From: Gammaproteobacteria bacterium | GTDB taxonomy: Bacteria > Pseudomonadota > Gammaproteobacteria > Ga0077536 | Direction: 5' to 3' | Assembly (NCBI GenBank): GCA_021773835.1 | Contig: JAJFJQ010000028.1 | Location: 558,001-622,000 of the forward strand | DNA length: 64,000 bases | Shown: piece after piece, positions 1 through 8,941 of the stretch | Layout of the letters: each line of letters opens with the position of its first letter | How positions within the stretch are numbered: position 1 is the first letter of the stretch | Program-made: the position numbers and the translations under genes | Notes under the pieces: model-generated | Told to the model about the DNA's origin: nothing | Databases searched by the model: none | Seen by the model: the letters and a program-made list of their open reading frames with translations, nothing else

Positions 1-1123
1 AACGAGTAACGGTTTTGAACAATCCTTCGATAACGCGCGTAACCGGAAAGTACGGCCGCAATTCTTCGGCGGAGAAGGCGAATGTGTGCTGGCGCAATTT
101 CTCGGTGCAATAAGCGATGTCCCATGGTTCGACCGAATTGAATCCAAGCTCAGTGCTAGCAAACGCGGTGAGCTGATCGTAATCGCGTCGGGCGGCGCCG
201 GCCGAACGTTGGGCGAGATCCTCAAGGAATTCGAACACCGCAGCGCTAGAAGGTGCCATCTTGGTTGCCAGCGAATACTCCGCATAATCGGAAAAACCGA
301 CAAGGCGAGCCAATTCACCTCGCAGTGCCAATATTCGGTCGATGTTCTTAGAGTTGTCATAGCGCCCGGCATAGGGCCCTTTGTCCGAGGCGCGCGTGAC
401 GTAGGCTTCATACATTTCACGCCGCAATTCGTGGTTGTCGCAATAGGCCATTACCGGCCCATAGCATGGGTAATCGAGTGTCAGCGTATAGCCCGATTGA
501 TCGCGATGCTTCGCGTTCTGCCGGATTAATCCCAGTGTGCTTTCGGGTAGCCCCGCCAATTCGGCAGGGTCATCAATATTCTTATTCCAAGCTTGCGAGG
601 CGTCGAGTACGTTCTCGGAAAAGCTGGTGGTTAGCTGCGCGAGTTCGGCATTCAGTTCACGAAAGCGCTGGCGTTTGGCGTCGTCTAATTCAATTCCGCC
701 AAGCCGAAAATCACGCATGGCATTATCAATTACTTTCTTTTGGCCGGGTTTAAGCGAGTCAAAATCGGGACTTTCGTGCAGGCTTTTGAAAGCCGCGAAC
801 AAGCGATCACTTTGCGCGAGTTCGGTTGCGTATTCGGTCAACATTTGAACCGCTTCTGTGTACGCGTCGCGTAAGGCTTCGCTATCGGCGACCCCATGCA
901 GATGCCCAATTGGAGACCAGAAGCGATTCAGGCGATCCCCAATATCCTCAAACGGCGCGACGAAGCCGTCCCAGTCGAGCTCGCCTTCGATTGCCAGCAG
1001 CGCATCGATCTCAGATCGGTTCTGCGCTAGCAGTTTATGCAGGTCGTCAACGATCGTCTGTGGCTGAATGGTCGAAAACTTTGGGAGGAGCTTGGTCGCG
1101 TGGTCAATATCCGCAGTGGGCAT
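1..1123 (-). CDS. prlC: Oligopeptidase A, M3 family metallopeptidase (N-terminal part)
   Basis: The minus strand is open from an ATG at 1123 to the left edge of the window, giving about the first 374 residues of a protein that continues outside. The start MPTADIDHATKLLPKFSTI, the segment LNRFWSPIGHLHGV and the later LDYPCYGPVMAYC and YVTRASDKGPYAG fit cytosolic oligopeptidase A (PrlC/OpdA). This M3 zinc peptidase degrades small peptides, including cleaved signal peptides. The HExxH zinc motif lies in the C-terminal half and is therefore not visible. No partner gene is close: the next gene is 115 bases upstream on the same strand. Family assignment is firm; completeness cannot be judged. Confidence 0.9.
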   Translation of the reverse strand, partial: MPTADIDHATKLLPKFSTIQPQTIVDDLHKLLAQNRSEIDALLAIEGELDWDGFVAPFEDIGDRLNRFWSPIGHLHGVADSEALRDAYTEAVQMLTEYATELAQSDRLFAAFKSLHESPDFDSLKPGQKKVIDNAMRDFRLGGIELDDAKRQRFRELNAELAQLTTSFSENVLDASQAWNKNIDDPAELAGLPESTLGLIRQNAKHRDQSGYTLTLDYPCYGPVMAYCDNHELRREMYEAYVTRASDKGPYAGRYDNSKNIDRILALRGELARLVGFSDYAEYSLATKMAPSSAAVFEFLEDLAQRSAGAARRDYDQLTAFASTELGFNSVEPWDIAYCTEKLRQHTFAFSAEELRPYFPVTRVIEGLFKTVTR

Positions 1124-1238
1124 GGTGCAATCTGTCCGTCGTTTAAGTTTATTAAAGTGGAGGCGCGCGGCGATGAGTAAGTTTACCAGCCCAAATCCGA
1201 TGATTTAGCTTGAGCAATTCAACTTGAACCAAATCTAA

Positions 1239-2201
1239 TCATCGAATGGTCAGCATCCAAACGACCGCGCAGCTTGAGATGAGCGTCAGCACACACAAGC
1301 CGACTGCCCGCCAGTGAAAGTGTGAAAGCATTTCTGCTTCTGTTTTGGCCGCAATGACGAATGGGTTGCGTGATCCCGCAGCATGCCCTATGACATCCAC
1401 TGGGGGCGCAGCGGCGAGTTCGGTGCGTTGTTTGTCGACCTCCATTTCAGCGGCGGCTCGTGCAGCGTCCCATTCGCCCATGTCTATGTTGCCGTCATTG
1501 TTCGTATCGAATCGTTCGAGCAAGGCGGTTTTGTCCTGTTTCCATTTGGCCAGGAGTTCACGTACGTCCTCGCCTCGGTCGAATGCAACCCCGGCGCCGC
1601 GATGCGTCGTAAAATCACCCAGGACATACAAGGGATCGCCGGGCTCAATTCGCTCTTCTGTGTAGCGATAGTTCCGCCCCATCTGTGCGATGCCGGTAAA
1701 CCGTAACCAACCCGAATCGCGTTCAACGCGGCCCGGAAAACGACTTTTGCCGTACCACACGTCGCGCGAAGAACGCGTAACTTTCGCGCCATCCGGGTCA
1801 ACCGCGCAGCGCCCTGTCGCATCAACAATATAAAACAAGCTATCGGATATATCGCGTTCGACTGTGCGCCAGTTTGAGCGGCTACCGCTTCCGGAATAGG
1901 AGCGACTTTTCTCTTCAACCTTGTAGCGATACCAAACACAAGTCCGCATCGATAGCGGTGCGACGATTTTATCGCCGTCCATCAGCTCCGCGTGACCCTG
2001 CAACTCAACGTAACCTTGCGATGCCGATCGAATGAGTGCCGTTGGCGTATCTTGGAGGATACGTTTTCGGACCAGCATGGCATAAGCCATCCATCCGGAT
2101 CCGAGCGCAAGAATCACGCCCAAGGCGAGGTATAGCGAGAATTGAAAGCTAGACGCGCTGGTTACCGAATTGGCAAAAGCGTTACCAGCGCTCCCGAGCA
2201 T
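1239..2201 (-). CDS. GIDE-domain (MULAN-like) membrane protein with an EF-hand-like loop
   Basis: A 320-residue protein with a membrane segment near residues 19-44 and another close to the C-terminus (about 298-318). The central part resembles the GIDE domain of mitochondrial MULAN/MAPL E3 ligases and their bacterial relatives; the RING finger is absent, as in bacterial members. Between the domain and the last helix is a loop reading DTNNDGNIDMGEW (about residues 232-244), which has the acidic spacing of a calcium-binding EF-hand. The gene follows lemA after five bases, a pairing that recurs in bacteria, so a joint envelope function is likely. No enzymatic activity is known for bacterial members and none is claimed here. 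Confidence 0.75.
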   Translation of the reverse strand: MLGSAGNAFANSVTSASSFQFSLYLALGVILALGSGWMAYAMLVRKRILQDTPTALIRSASQGYVELQGHAELMDGDKIVAPLSMRTCVWYRYKVEEKSRSYSGSGSRSNWRTVERDISDSLFYIVDATGRCAVDPDGAKVTRSSRDVWYGKSRFPGRVERDSGWLRFTGIAQMGRNYRYTEERIEPGDPLYVLGDFTTHRGAGVAFDRGEDVRELLAKWKQDKTALLERFDTNNDGNIDMGEWDAARAAAEMEVDKQRTELAAAPPVDVIGHAAGSRNPFVIAAKTEAEMLSHFHWRAVGLCVLTLISSCAVVWMLTIR

Positions 2202-2206
2202 AGGCC

Positions 2207-2779
2207 TTAGTTAAATAACGACTTTAGATTAACGTCCTGGACTTCTTCTTGTGAGAATTCCAACAAATCGCGAGCGCCGAATGAAAACCAGCGGGCGATG
2301 ACCACATCAGGGAATTGCTCAATGCGAACATTATTTAGATTGACTGATTCATTGTAGAACTCGCGGCGGTCAGCGATCGTGTTTTCTAGCGACGTGATAC
2401 GTTGTTGTAGGTGCTGGAAATTTTCGTTCGCCTTTAGTTCAGGATAGTTTTCGGCCAGGGCAAATAGATTACCAAGACCTTTGCGCAAGAGTGTTTCAGC
2501 GGCACCAAGTTTACCGACATCTCCGGCCTCGCGGGCCGCAAAGACTGACGAGCGAGCGCTTATAACTTGTTCTAGCGTATCCTGTTCGTAACCCATGTAT
2601 TGCTTGCAAACTTCCACAAGCTTCGGCAGCTCATCATGGCGTTGTTTAAGCAGAACATCGATATTCGACCATGCCTTCGAGACGCTGTGTTTTAAAGCGA
2701 CAAGTCCGTTATAGATCGTAACCCCGTAAAAACCGACAATTATGATGACGACAAACACTATGATGGTGCTGATATCCAT
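2207..2779 (-). CDS. lemA: LemA family membrane protein
   Basis: A 190-residue protein with one N-terminal membrane helix (about residues 3-24) followed by a long helical region. The early YNGLVALKHSVSKAW and IDVLLKQRHDELPKLV, and the later NLFALAENYPELKANENF, are characteristic LemA-family stretches. LemA proteins are inner-membrane proteins with a periplasmic or cytoplasmic helical bundle and no settled biochemical role. The gene is the first of a two-gene unit with the GIDE-domain gene downstream. Its promoter should lie in 2780-2950, between it and the divergent bfr gene. Length is normal for the family. Confidence 0.9.
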   Translation of the reverse strand: MDISTIIVFVVIIIVGFYGVTIYNGLVALKHSVSKAWSNIDVLLKQRHDELPKLVEVCKQYMGYEQDTLEQVISARSSVFAAREAGDVGKLGAAETLLRKGLGNLFALAENYPELKANENFQHLQQRITSLENTIADRREFYNESVNLNNVRIEQFPDVVIARWFSFGARDLLEFSQEEVQDVNLKSLFN

Positions 2780-2952
2780 AGCTTTATCCTGCTATTTAAT
2801 GTGAACCAAGATTATAGCAACCGACTACTGCTAACCTACGGTATGCAGTTGAAATTTGCGGCGCGCCATCACAGAAATATGGCAAACTACCCGCTACCCG
2901 TCGTGCTCCCGAGCCACCTAACAACGTAATCATCAAACTTCGAGGATCCACC

Positions 2953-3417
2953 ATGCAAGGTAACGCCAAGGTTATCGACTACCTTAATCAAGTCCTTAAG
3001 AACGAATTGACTGCTATCAACCAGTATTTTTTGCATGCGCGGATGTTCAAAAATTGGGGCTTGGGCAAACTCGATGAAGCCGAGTACGAAGAATCGATCG
3101 ACGAAATGAAGCATGCGGATAGGTTAATCGAGCGGATACTTTTCTTAGAGGGTCTGCCAAATCTGCAGGATCTCGGCCGATTACGCATCGGAGAGGACAC
3201 CCAAGAAATTTTCGCCGCCGATCTTGCCCTCGAACTCGAGTCTATCCCGCTGTTGCGCGACGCGATCGCGCACTGCGAGGGGGTCTCCGATTACGTCACG
3301 CGAGAACTCCTTGAGGACATCCTCGAAGGCGAAGAGGAGCACGTTGATTGGCTCGAAACACAGATTGAGCTGATCAAGACCTTAGGCCTAGAAAACTACC
3401 TACAATCAAAGGTATAG
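2953..3417 (+). CDS. bfr: Bacterioferritin (haem-containing ferritin)
   Basis: A 154-residue ferritin subunit that oxidises Fe(II) and stores iron in a 24-subunit shell. All dinuclear-centre ligands are visible at canonical positions: E18, E51, H54, E94, E127 and H130. Met52, the axial haem ligand of bacterioferritins, is present, which separates it from non-haem ferritins. The start at 2953 has a GAGGAT ribosome site five bases upstream and gives the family-standard length. The next gene downstream is bfd, its electron-donor partner, but a 133-base gap with its own Fur-like motifs separates them, so they are probably transcribed independently. Confidence 0.97.
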   Translation: MQGNAKVIDYLNQVLKNELTAINQYFLHARMFKNWGLGKLDEAEYEESIDEMKHADRLIERILFLEGLPNLQDLGRLRIGEDTQEIFAADLALELESIPLLRDAIAHCEGVSDYVTRELLEDILEGEEEHVDWLETQIELIKTLGLENYLQSKV

Positions 3418-3449
3418 GTACAAAAAGCCCCGCTTTCCCCCGTTTGCCA

Positions 3450-3483
3450 CCGCGATCGTTTGATATCGCGCTATTGATCGCGG
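3450..3483. terminator. Inverted repeat after bfr, possible weak terminator
   Basis: CCGCGATC at 3450-3457 and GATCGCGG at 3476-3483 form a perfect 8-bp inverted repeat with an 18-base loop between bfr and bfd. There is no clear run of T after it, so termination is only a guess. It could instead be a protein-binding site. Confidence 0.25.
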
Positions 3484-3499
3484 CCCCACCTTACTTGTA

Positions 3500-3531
3500 A
3501 ACGGTTCTCATTTAGACTACGATTCTCGTTA
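3500..3531 (+). promoter_or_regulatory. Tandem Fur-box-like motifs upstream of bfd
   Basis: Two copies of the core TTCTC with similar flanks (GGTTCTCAT and GATTCTCGT) lie 18 bases apart, 20-50 bases before the bfd start. On the other strand they read GAGAACCGTT and GAGAATCGTA, resembling half of the Fur consensus. Known biology supports this, because bfd is generally Fur-repressed and made under iron shortage. The match to the 19-bp consensus is partial, so this is a candidate only. Confidence 0.45.
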
Positions 3532-3550
3532 GTAGTTAGCGGAATCAAAC

Positions 3551-3751
3551 ATGTACGTCTGTATCTGCAATAACGTCAGCGAAAAAGACATCAAGCGCGC
3601 GGTCCGCGACGGCGCGAACTCGATGCCCTGCTTGCGTGCGGAGCTCAGCGTTGCAGCGAATTGCGGTCAGTGTCATCACGCCGCGCGAGAACTCCTAGAC
3701 TCACTGGTCCAGTCGGACCTCAATGACGATCTAGTGCACGTCCCAGCCTAG
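3551..3751 (+). CDS. bfd: Bacterioferritin-associated ferredoxin
   Basis: A 66-residue [2Fe-2S] protein. The four cluster ligands are in the standard Bfd arrangement, with CIC near the N-terminus (C4, C6) and CGQC about 32 residues later. Bfd docks on bacterioferritin near the haem and passes electrons in to mobilise stored iron. The ATG at 3551 is preceded by AGCGGA. Its position just downstream of bfr and behind Fur-like motifs agrees with this role. A fifth cysteine (C27) is present in the loop; its role is unknown. Confidence 0.95.
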   Translation: MYVCICNNVSEKDIKRAVRDGANSMPCLRAELSVAANCGQCHHAARELLDSLVQSDLNDDLVHVPA

Positions 3752-3752
3752 C

Positions 3753-4193
3753 TCAAACCTCTTCCCCACATCCACGTTGTGCTTGAGAGTCGACGACAAG
3801 ACGTAACGGCTCGAACTCACCGTCGACGAGTATGAATGCTGCGACCACCGGCCGCGTGGGGATTGCCAGCGATACGATCAGATACGCGACCCCAGGGTAC
3901 GCAGCGTATGCCGTATCTCGAGGTGACGGTAACGCCGCGGTACGCGGATGCGAATGGTAGATCCCAAGCATGGTTTGACCGTCTAATTGCATCGCGCGCA
4001 GTGCAGTGAGCTGCAATTGCGGGTCCATATAAAACGATCGCTCGGGATCAGGTGATATGTTTTTAACCGGATACAGCGCCGAGCAGGCCTCGATTCGACC
4101 ACCAAGTAGCCCGCAAACTTCAACGTTGGGAAACGCTTGTGCTTCGCAAATGAGCTGCGTGTACAGCGCTTTGGAAAGATTGATCTTGGTCAA
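3753..4193 (-). CDS. JAMM/MPN+ metallopeptidase, M67 family
   Basis: The JAMM zinc signature HSHPRTAALPSPRD (HxHP followed by PSxxD) is complete, with a candidate upstream catalytic glutamate in NVEVCGLLGG. Bacterial M67 enzymes of this size resemble Mec+/RadC-independent JAMM proteases that cut C-terminal extensions off sulfur-carrier or ubiquitin-like proteins. I place the start at a TTG at 4193, which overlaps the moeB stop as TTGA and gives 146 residues. A longer reading from ATG at 4253 would overlap moeB by 64 bases and adds residues unlike the family. The direct coupling to an E1-like adenylyltransferase supports a role in sulfur-carrier processing. No ThiS/MoaD-like gene is visible nearby. 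Confidence 0.85.
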   Translation of the reverse strand: MTKINLSKALYTQLICEAQAFPNVEVCGLLGGRIEACSALYPVKNISPDPERSFYMDPQLQLTALRAMQLDGQTMLGIYHSHPRTAALPSPRDTAYAAYPGVAYLIVSLAIPTRPVVAAFILVDGEFEPLRLVVDSQAQRGCGEEV

Positions 4194-4942
4194 ACAAGCG
4201 CGCTGCCGCAAACCGGACAATTTGGATCGGGCTTGAAGCGCATCACTTGCCAATCCATTGACATAGCGTCAAGCAGTAATAGCCTGCCGGTCAGATCCGT
4301 GCCGACTTGCATGAGCACCTTCATCGTTTCGAGTGCTTGAACGCTTCCAACAATACCGAGTAATGGTGCAATCACACCAGTTTCCGAACAGGTTTGGGCC
4401 ACGCCGCTATCGCTGCGGTAGAGACATTGGTAGCACGGACTCTCACCGACGCCTGGATGATAGACGCTAACTTGCCCTTCGAAGCGGATTGCAGCGCCGG
4501 ACACGAGTGGCTTTTTTTGTCTAAAACAGGCTCTATTGATCGCAAAGCGCGCCTCGAAGTTATCCGTGCAATCGATCGCGATGTCTACGTTTGCCACGAC
4601 ATCGTCGAGTTCATCGTCGTTCAACTTCCGCTGAATTGTTTTAATTTCAGTGTCAGGGTTTAAGCTAGCTAAGTGATCGCGCGCCGATTCGACCTTGGGC
4701 CGTTCAATGTCGTTAGTTTGATGCACAATCTGGCGTTGTAGATTGGACAATTCGACGACGTCATAATCCACTAACACCAGATGGCCGACGCCGGCAGCCG
4801 CAAGATACATTGCTACTGGTGAACCGAGACCACCAAGACCGAAGACTACGGCAGTCGCGTCCAGTAGTTTCTGTTGGCCTTCGATGTCGACTTGCGGCAG
4901 TAGGATCTGCCGGCTGTATCGCAGAAGGCTTGTATCTTCCAT
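4190..4942 (-). CDS. moeB: MoeB/ThiF family adenylyltransferase
   Basis: A 250-residue E1-like enzyme that adenylates the C-terminal glycine of a sulfur-carrier protein (MoaD or ThiS). The nucleotide-binding GLGGLGSPVA lies near residue 36, followed by the family stretch VELSNLQRQIVH. Two CxxC pairs (CYQC in the middle and CPVC near the C-terminus) bind structural zinc. There is no C-terminal rhodanese domain, so it is the short MoeB/ThiF type. It lies downstream of prmC and an unknown gene and is translationally coupled to the JAMM protease. Whether it serves molybdopterin or thiamine synthesis cannot be decided from this window. Confidence 0.9.
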   Translation of the reverse strand: MEDTSLLRYSRQILLPQVDIEGQQKLLDATAVVFGLGGLGSPVAMYLAAAGVGHLVLVDYDVVELSNLQRQIVHQTNDIERPKVESARDHLASLNPDTEIKTIQRKLNDDELDDVVANVDIAIDCTDNFEARFAINRACFRQKKPLVSGAAIRFEGQVSVYHPGVGESPCYQCLYRSDSGVAQTCSETGVIAPLLGIVGSVQALETMKVLMQVGTDLTGRLLLLDAMSMDWQVMRFKPDPNCPVCGSALV

Positions 4943-4964
4943 ATCGATGCCTTAACTCAACTCA

Positions 4965-5366
4965 TCAGTCAGGTTCAGGTCGCGTGTCGTATTTTCGCCA
5001 GTGGCGCGGCCGATCGTCTCGACGACCATGTCGTCGGTGACGATAGCGGCTGACGTAGATTTCCCGAACACAACTATCCCATCCAGTTTCATCATTCATG
5101 TTTTCGATGAATATCGCTTCCTGATAGTAACGCAGCCACAGGCTTGCGCGTTGGCGCCAATTTAGCACGATGCCGGGGCCGCTAGCGTCGATAAAGTCGA
5201 CAATTGTTGCGGCAGTCGTTAGTGGCAGCTCGTAGCGTATATCTAAGTTACCTTTAGACACGGACACTGCGTCGCAACCCGACAGTTTGAGTAATTGGGC
5301 CTGCGCCGACTCGCATTGATCCGGGTCGCCGTCGATGCTGAGTTGAATATTTCTGATCATAGTCAT
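4965..5366 (-). CDS. Hypothetical protein, 133 residues, in the prmC-moeB operon
   Basis: I do not recognise this protein. The first 70 residues alternate predicted strands and helices (IRNIQLSIDG, a helix from DQCESAQAQLL, then DAVSVSKGNLDIRYELP), as in a small ferredoxin-like or HMA-like fold. The C-terminus is very basic (RYRHRRHGRRDD). The start at 5366 overlaps the prmC stop as ATGA; a second ATG two codons later is possible. Being locked between prmC and moeB makes it likely to be expressed with both. There is no signal peptide or membrane segment. Confidence 0.6.
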   Translation of the reverse strand: MTMIRNIQLSIDGDPDQCESAQAQLLKLSGCDAVSVSKGNLDIRYELPLTTAATIVDFIDASGPGIVLNWRQRASLWLRYYQEAIFIENMNDETGWDSCVREIYVSRYRHRRHGRRDDRPRHWRKYDTRPEPD

Positions 5367-6223
5367 GCTTTGCGACCGAAAGTTACTCGTTCCCGGTTGC
5401 CAATATCACGTTGTGTGGTGGTCCGCTGAAAACCTCGTTCCGCGAACAACTGTCGCACCTGTGACGCTTGATTATAACCGTGCTCGACCAGTAGATAGCC
5501 GCCTTGTTTAAGATGCCTCGGTGCTTGCTTAACGATCACGCGCAAGTCATCGAGACCATCCGGCCCTGCGACAAGCGCGTTACGCGGCTCGAAGCGGATA
5601 TCCGTATTTGCTAGCAAGGGGTCATCGCACTCGATGTAGGGTGGATTGGAGACGATGAAATCAAACTTGATCTCTGCAAAAGCGGTCATCCAATTCGCTT
5701 GCGCCAATACGACCCGGGACGCCCGGTGCGCGCGGCAATTGCGGCTGGCTACGTGCAAGGCCTGTGCGCTCAAATCGGTAGCGAGTACCGTTGCTTGTGG
5801 ACGTTCGGTGGCGAATACGACGGCAATCGCGCCAGTACCGGTGCCGAGATCAGCAATCACGGGCTCACCAGTAGTCGGGATCAGGTCAAGCGCAGTTTCA
5901 ACCAAGGTTTCCGTATCGGACCTAGGTATGAGAACGTTGGTGTCGACGGCGAACGACAGTGACCAAAACTCTGTGTTGCCTATTATCTGGGCCATTGGTT
6001 GCCCACCCGCACGGTGCTTCGCCAATTGCATGAAACGTTTATGCTGCGTCGCTGTCACCGGCGTATTGGGATCGCGGTAGATCGCGGCGCGATCGCAGCC
6101 GCACACGTGGCATGCCAGTAATTCCGCGTCTAGTCTTGAGCTCGTGTTGCGGCAGAACATTCGTTCGCCGACATCCACTAGATTGGCGATCGTGACCGGT
6201 GTCTCAGTTCGCGCTCGAATCAA
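5363..6223 (-). CDS. prmC: Release factor glutamine methyltransferase
   Basis: A 286-residue SAM-dependent methyltransferase that methylates the glutamine of the GGQ motif in release factors RF1 and RF2. The SAM-binding motif DLGTGTGAIAVVF and the catalytic SNPPYIE, both diagnostic for PrmC, are present, as is the N-terminal helical substrate-recognition domain. The gene starts three bases after the prfA stop, so enzyme and substrate are made from the same message. Length is normal. Confidence 0.96.
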   Translation of the reverse strand: MIRARTETPVTIANLVDVGERMFCRNTSSRLDAELLACHVCGCDRAAIYRDPNTPVTATQHKRFMQLAKHRAGGQPMAQIIGNTEFWSLSFAVDTNVLIPRSDTETLVETALDLIPTTGEPVIADLGTGTGAIAVVFATERPQATVLATDLSAQALHVASRNCRAHRASRVVLAQANWMTAFAEIKFDFIVSNPPYIECDDPLLANTDIRFEPRNALVAGPDGLDDLRVIVKQAPRHLKQGGYLLVEHGYNQASQVRQLFAERGFQRTTTQRDIGNRERVTFGRKA

Positions 6224-6226
6224 GGT

Positions 6227-7312
6227 CTAGCTAGCCGCCAGTTCAGTCATGAGATCAGCCTGATGTTCCTGTAATAGGGGTTCGATAACGAGGTCAAGAT
6301 CTCCCTCTGTAATTTCCGCTAACTTATATAGAGTGAGATTTATGCGGTGGTCTGTCACACGACCTTGTGGGTAATTGTAGGTACGGATACGTTCAGAGCG
6401 ATCGCCGCTGCCGACTAGGTTGCGCCGATTTTGTGCCTGTTCTGAGGTAATTTTGTCGCGCTCAGATTGCAGTAATTTCGCTTTCAATAGGCTCATGGCG
6501 CGAGCCCTGTTTTTGTGCTGCGAGCGCTCATCCTGACATTCAACAACGACACCGCTCGGTAAATGGGTCAGTCTGATCGCGGAGTCGGTTTTGTTAACAT
6601 GTTGGCCACCGGCGCCAGAGGCGCGAAACGTGTCGACGCGCAGATCGCTGGGATTTATCTCAATGTCGTCAACATCGTCGACTTCCGGCATTACCGCCAC
6701 CGTGCAAGCAGAGGTATGGATACGGCCTTGCGATTCAGTTTCCGGCACACGCTGAACCCGGTGTGCGCCGGATTCAAACTTTAATTTCGCATACACCCCG
6801 CGACCGATTATTTTGGCGATTACTTCCTTGTATCCCCCGGCTTCGCTGCGACTTTCGCTCATGATCTCAACCTTCCACGAACGCGCTTCGGCGTATTTTA
6901 GATACATCCGCAGGAGGTCACCCGAGAATAACCCGGCTTCGTCACCGCCGGTTCCGGCACGTATTTCTAGAAAGACATTCGCATCGTCCGCCGGATCTTT
7001 TGGGATCAGCAAACGCTCGAGTTGAATTTCACAAGCGGCGATGCTTTCCTTCGAATCTTTAATTTCCTCTGCCGCAAGCGCCTGCATTTCCGGATCACTT
7101 TCGGTATGCAATTCTTCAGCCTGTTTTAGATTACTAAGCAGCTGCTGGTAGTTGATAAAAGATTCGACCACGGGATCGATCTCCGCACGCTCCTGCGAGA
7201 GGGTTCGATACTGATTTTGATCGTTGATCACATCTGGGGTTGCGAGCAGTGCATCGAGCTCCTCGCGACGTTCGGCGATGCCTTCGAGTTTTATTAATAG
7301 ACTGTCTTTCAT
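6227..7312 (-). CDS. prfA: Peptide chain release factor 1
   Basis: A 361-residue class I release factor that recognises UAA and UAG. The tripeptide anticodon region reads [10 protein letters not shown] (PxT, the RF1 type) and the peptidyl-transferase motif is [14 protein letters not shown]. Full length. It follows hemA by 14 bases and is followed by prmC, the common hemA-prfA-prmC arrangement of gammaproteobacteria. Confidence 0.98.
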   Translation of the reverse strand: MKDSLLIKLEGIAERREELDALLATPDVINDQNQYRTLSQERAEIDPVVESFINYQQLLSNLKQAEELHTESDPEMQALAAEEIKDSKESIAACEIQLERLLIPKDPADDANVFLEIRAGTGGDEAGLFSGDLLRMYLKYAEARSWKVEIMSESRSEAGGYKEVIAKIIGRGVYAKLKFESGAHRVQRVPETESQGRIHTSACTVAVMPEVDDVDDIEINPSDLRVDTFRASGAGGQHVNKTDSAIRLTHLPSGVVVECQDERSQHKNRARAMSLLKAKLLQSERDKITSEQAQNRRNLVGSGDRSERIRTYNYPQGRVTDHRINLTLYKLAEITEGDLDLVIEPLLQEHQADLMTELAAS

Positions 7313-7326
7313 CGCAGAATAGTCGC

Positions 7327-8580
7327 TTATTCTGAGGAATCGAGAATATCGCGCGCGATACGTACGATATCATCCTGACCATCCATCGCAGCTTCACGAA
7401 TTTTCATCGTCGGTTTGTGCAGGAATTGATTGACCAGGCCATTCGCCAGAGAGGACAAGACGGCCGCTGGATCGTCACCAGCGGCAAGGCGCCGATGCGC
7501 TTTATCGAGTTGCTTATCTTTCAAATCATCGGCGCGCGCGCGAATGGCGACGATAGTTTGGGTACTGTCCTGGGTCTGCAACCAATCCATGTACGACTGG
7601 GCCTGAATATTCACCATCTCTTCTGCCTCGGCGGCAGCAGCTTCGCGCAGACGCGTATTCTCGCTGACAACTTGATTGAGGTCGTCCACCGTATACAAGT
7701 AAACATCCTTGAGTTCAGCTACTTCAGGATCAACGTCACGCGGAACGGCGAGGTCGACGATAAACATTGGTGCGCCATGACGCGTTTTAAGTGCAGCGTC
7801 GACCGCAGGCTTCGTGATCAAAGGCAGTCGACTGGCGGTTGACGATATGAGGATATCGGCCGCGCCCAGGTTTGCCGGTAGTTCATTTAATGTCACAGCT
7901 TTACCGTTTACCCGGGAGGCAAGTTCTTGAGATCGCTCAACGGATCGATTTGCGATGATAAGGTCGGCGATCTTGTTAGTCCGCAGGTGATGTGCAACTA
8001 GCGTAATAGTGTCTCCCGCGCCAACAAGTAACGCAGTTTTGTCGCTAAGATCCCCGTGGATCTGCACACCTAATTTGACCGCGGCATATGCGACCGAGAC
8101 GGGGTTTTCACCGATCGCGGTATGCGTTCGGATCTGTTTGGCGACGTAGAAAGAATGCTGGAATAGGCGGTTTAATATTTTTCCCGCGGTGCCTTGACCT
8201 ACCGCCGCCTGATAGGCTTGTTTTAATTGTCCCAAGATCTGCGGTTCACCCAAAACCATTGAATCAAGACCACATGCAACGCGTAGCGCATGACGCACAG
8301 CGTGTTCTTCGTCCAGTGTATAGAGGTGAGATTCTAAAATCGCTGGGTCGATACCATGGTGCCGGACCAGCCAAGCAAGCGGGTCTGCATCCGTATCCGG
8401 AGCTACATTGCAATAGAGCTCCGTGCGATTGCAGGTCGATAATATTAGGACTTCCGATAGGCCGGTGTCCTCGGACAGCTCATGAAGCGTTCTGGGGAGT
8501 TGTTCGGCATCGACCACGAGTTGCTCGCGCACGTCGACTGGTGCGGTCTTGTGACTGACTCCTATGATCTTGATCGACAT
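7327..8580 (-). CDS. hemA: Glutamyl-tRNA reductase
   Basis: A 417-residue NADPH-dependent enzyme that reduces glutamyl-tRNA(Glu) to glutamate-1-semialdehyde, the first committed step of C5-pathway tetrapyrrole synthesis. The start [19 protein letters not shown] and the catalytic cysteine in [11 protein letters not shown] are typical, followed by the NADPH domain ([13 protein letters not shown]) and a C-terminal dimerisation helix. It is the first gene of the minus-strand operon. Its promoter must lie in the 360-base divergent region shared with the TPR lipoprotein gene. Confidence 0.98.
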   Translation of the reverse strand: MSIKIIGVSHKTAPVDVREQLVVDAEQLPRTLHELSEDTGLSEVLILSTCNRTELYCNVAPDTDADPLAWLVRHHGIDPAILESHLYTLDEEHAVRHALRVACGLDSMVLGEPQILGQLKQAYQAAVGQGTAGKILNRLFQHSFYVAKQIRTHTAIGENPVSVAYAAVKLGVQIHGDLSDKTALLVGAGDTITLVAHHLRTNKIADLIIANRSVERSQELASRVNGKAVTLNELPANLGAADILISSTASRLPLITKPAVDAALKTRHGAPMFIVDLAVPRDVDPEVAELKDVYLYTVDDLNQVVSENTRLREAAAAEAEEMVNIQAQSYMDWLQTQDSTQTIVAIRARADDLKDKQLDKAHRRLAAGDDPAAVLSSLANGLVNQFLHKPTMKIREAAMDGQDDIVRIARDILDSSE

Positions 8581-8941
8581 CTTGGGCTCAATACGTGGCG
8601 GGCTGGTTTGACGCTAAAAAATATACCTAAAGTAGCAATGCGGTCTCTAATCGATTCACCTGCCGCAGCCACTGGGCGACCAGTAAGCTGCGTTAATGCC
8701 GGCTATGCGTGTCACCCACATGGCTCGGGCCCTGGTACGTCCGTCCCGCGGCGCCGGCGTTCGATTAGAGCTGACACAGATTTGATCGAAAGTCGCGTAA
8801 TGCGAAGCGGATAACCTGGCGTATACTATTTTATAGTTTAAACCAGGATGGTCGATGTAGTTGCATTGTCCCCCATAACCACACAGTACAGTTAAGGCGT
8901 TGATTGCGTTTCATAAATATTTTGCCATCCAAGACGCTGCG
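8581..8941. promoter_or_regulatory. Divergent intergenic region hemA / TPR lipoprotein
   Basis: No convincing gene lies in these 361 bases. Both flanking genes point outward, so both promoters should be here. The best -10 candidate for the rightward gene is TATACT at 8822-8827 in an AT-rich patch; its -35 is poor. I see no riboswitch or strong hairpin. Confidence 0.4.

Noticed and set aside
5646-6080. 144-codon plus-strand frame inside prmC
   Set aside because: It is a shadow of prmC, whose catalytic motifs are intact on the other strand.
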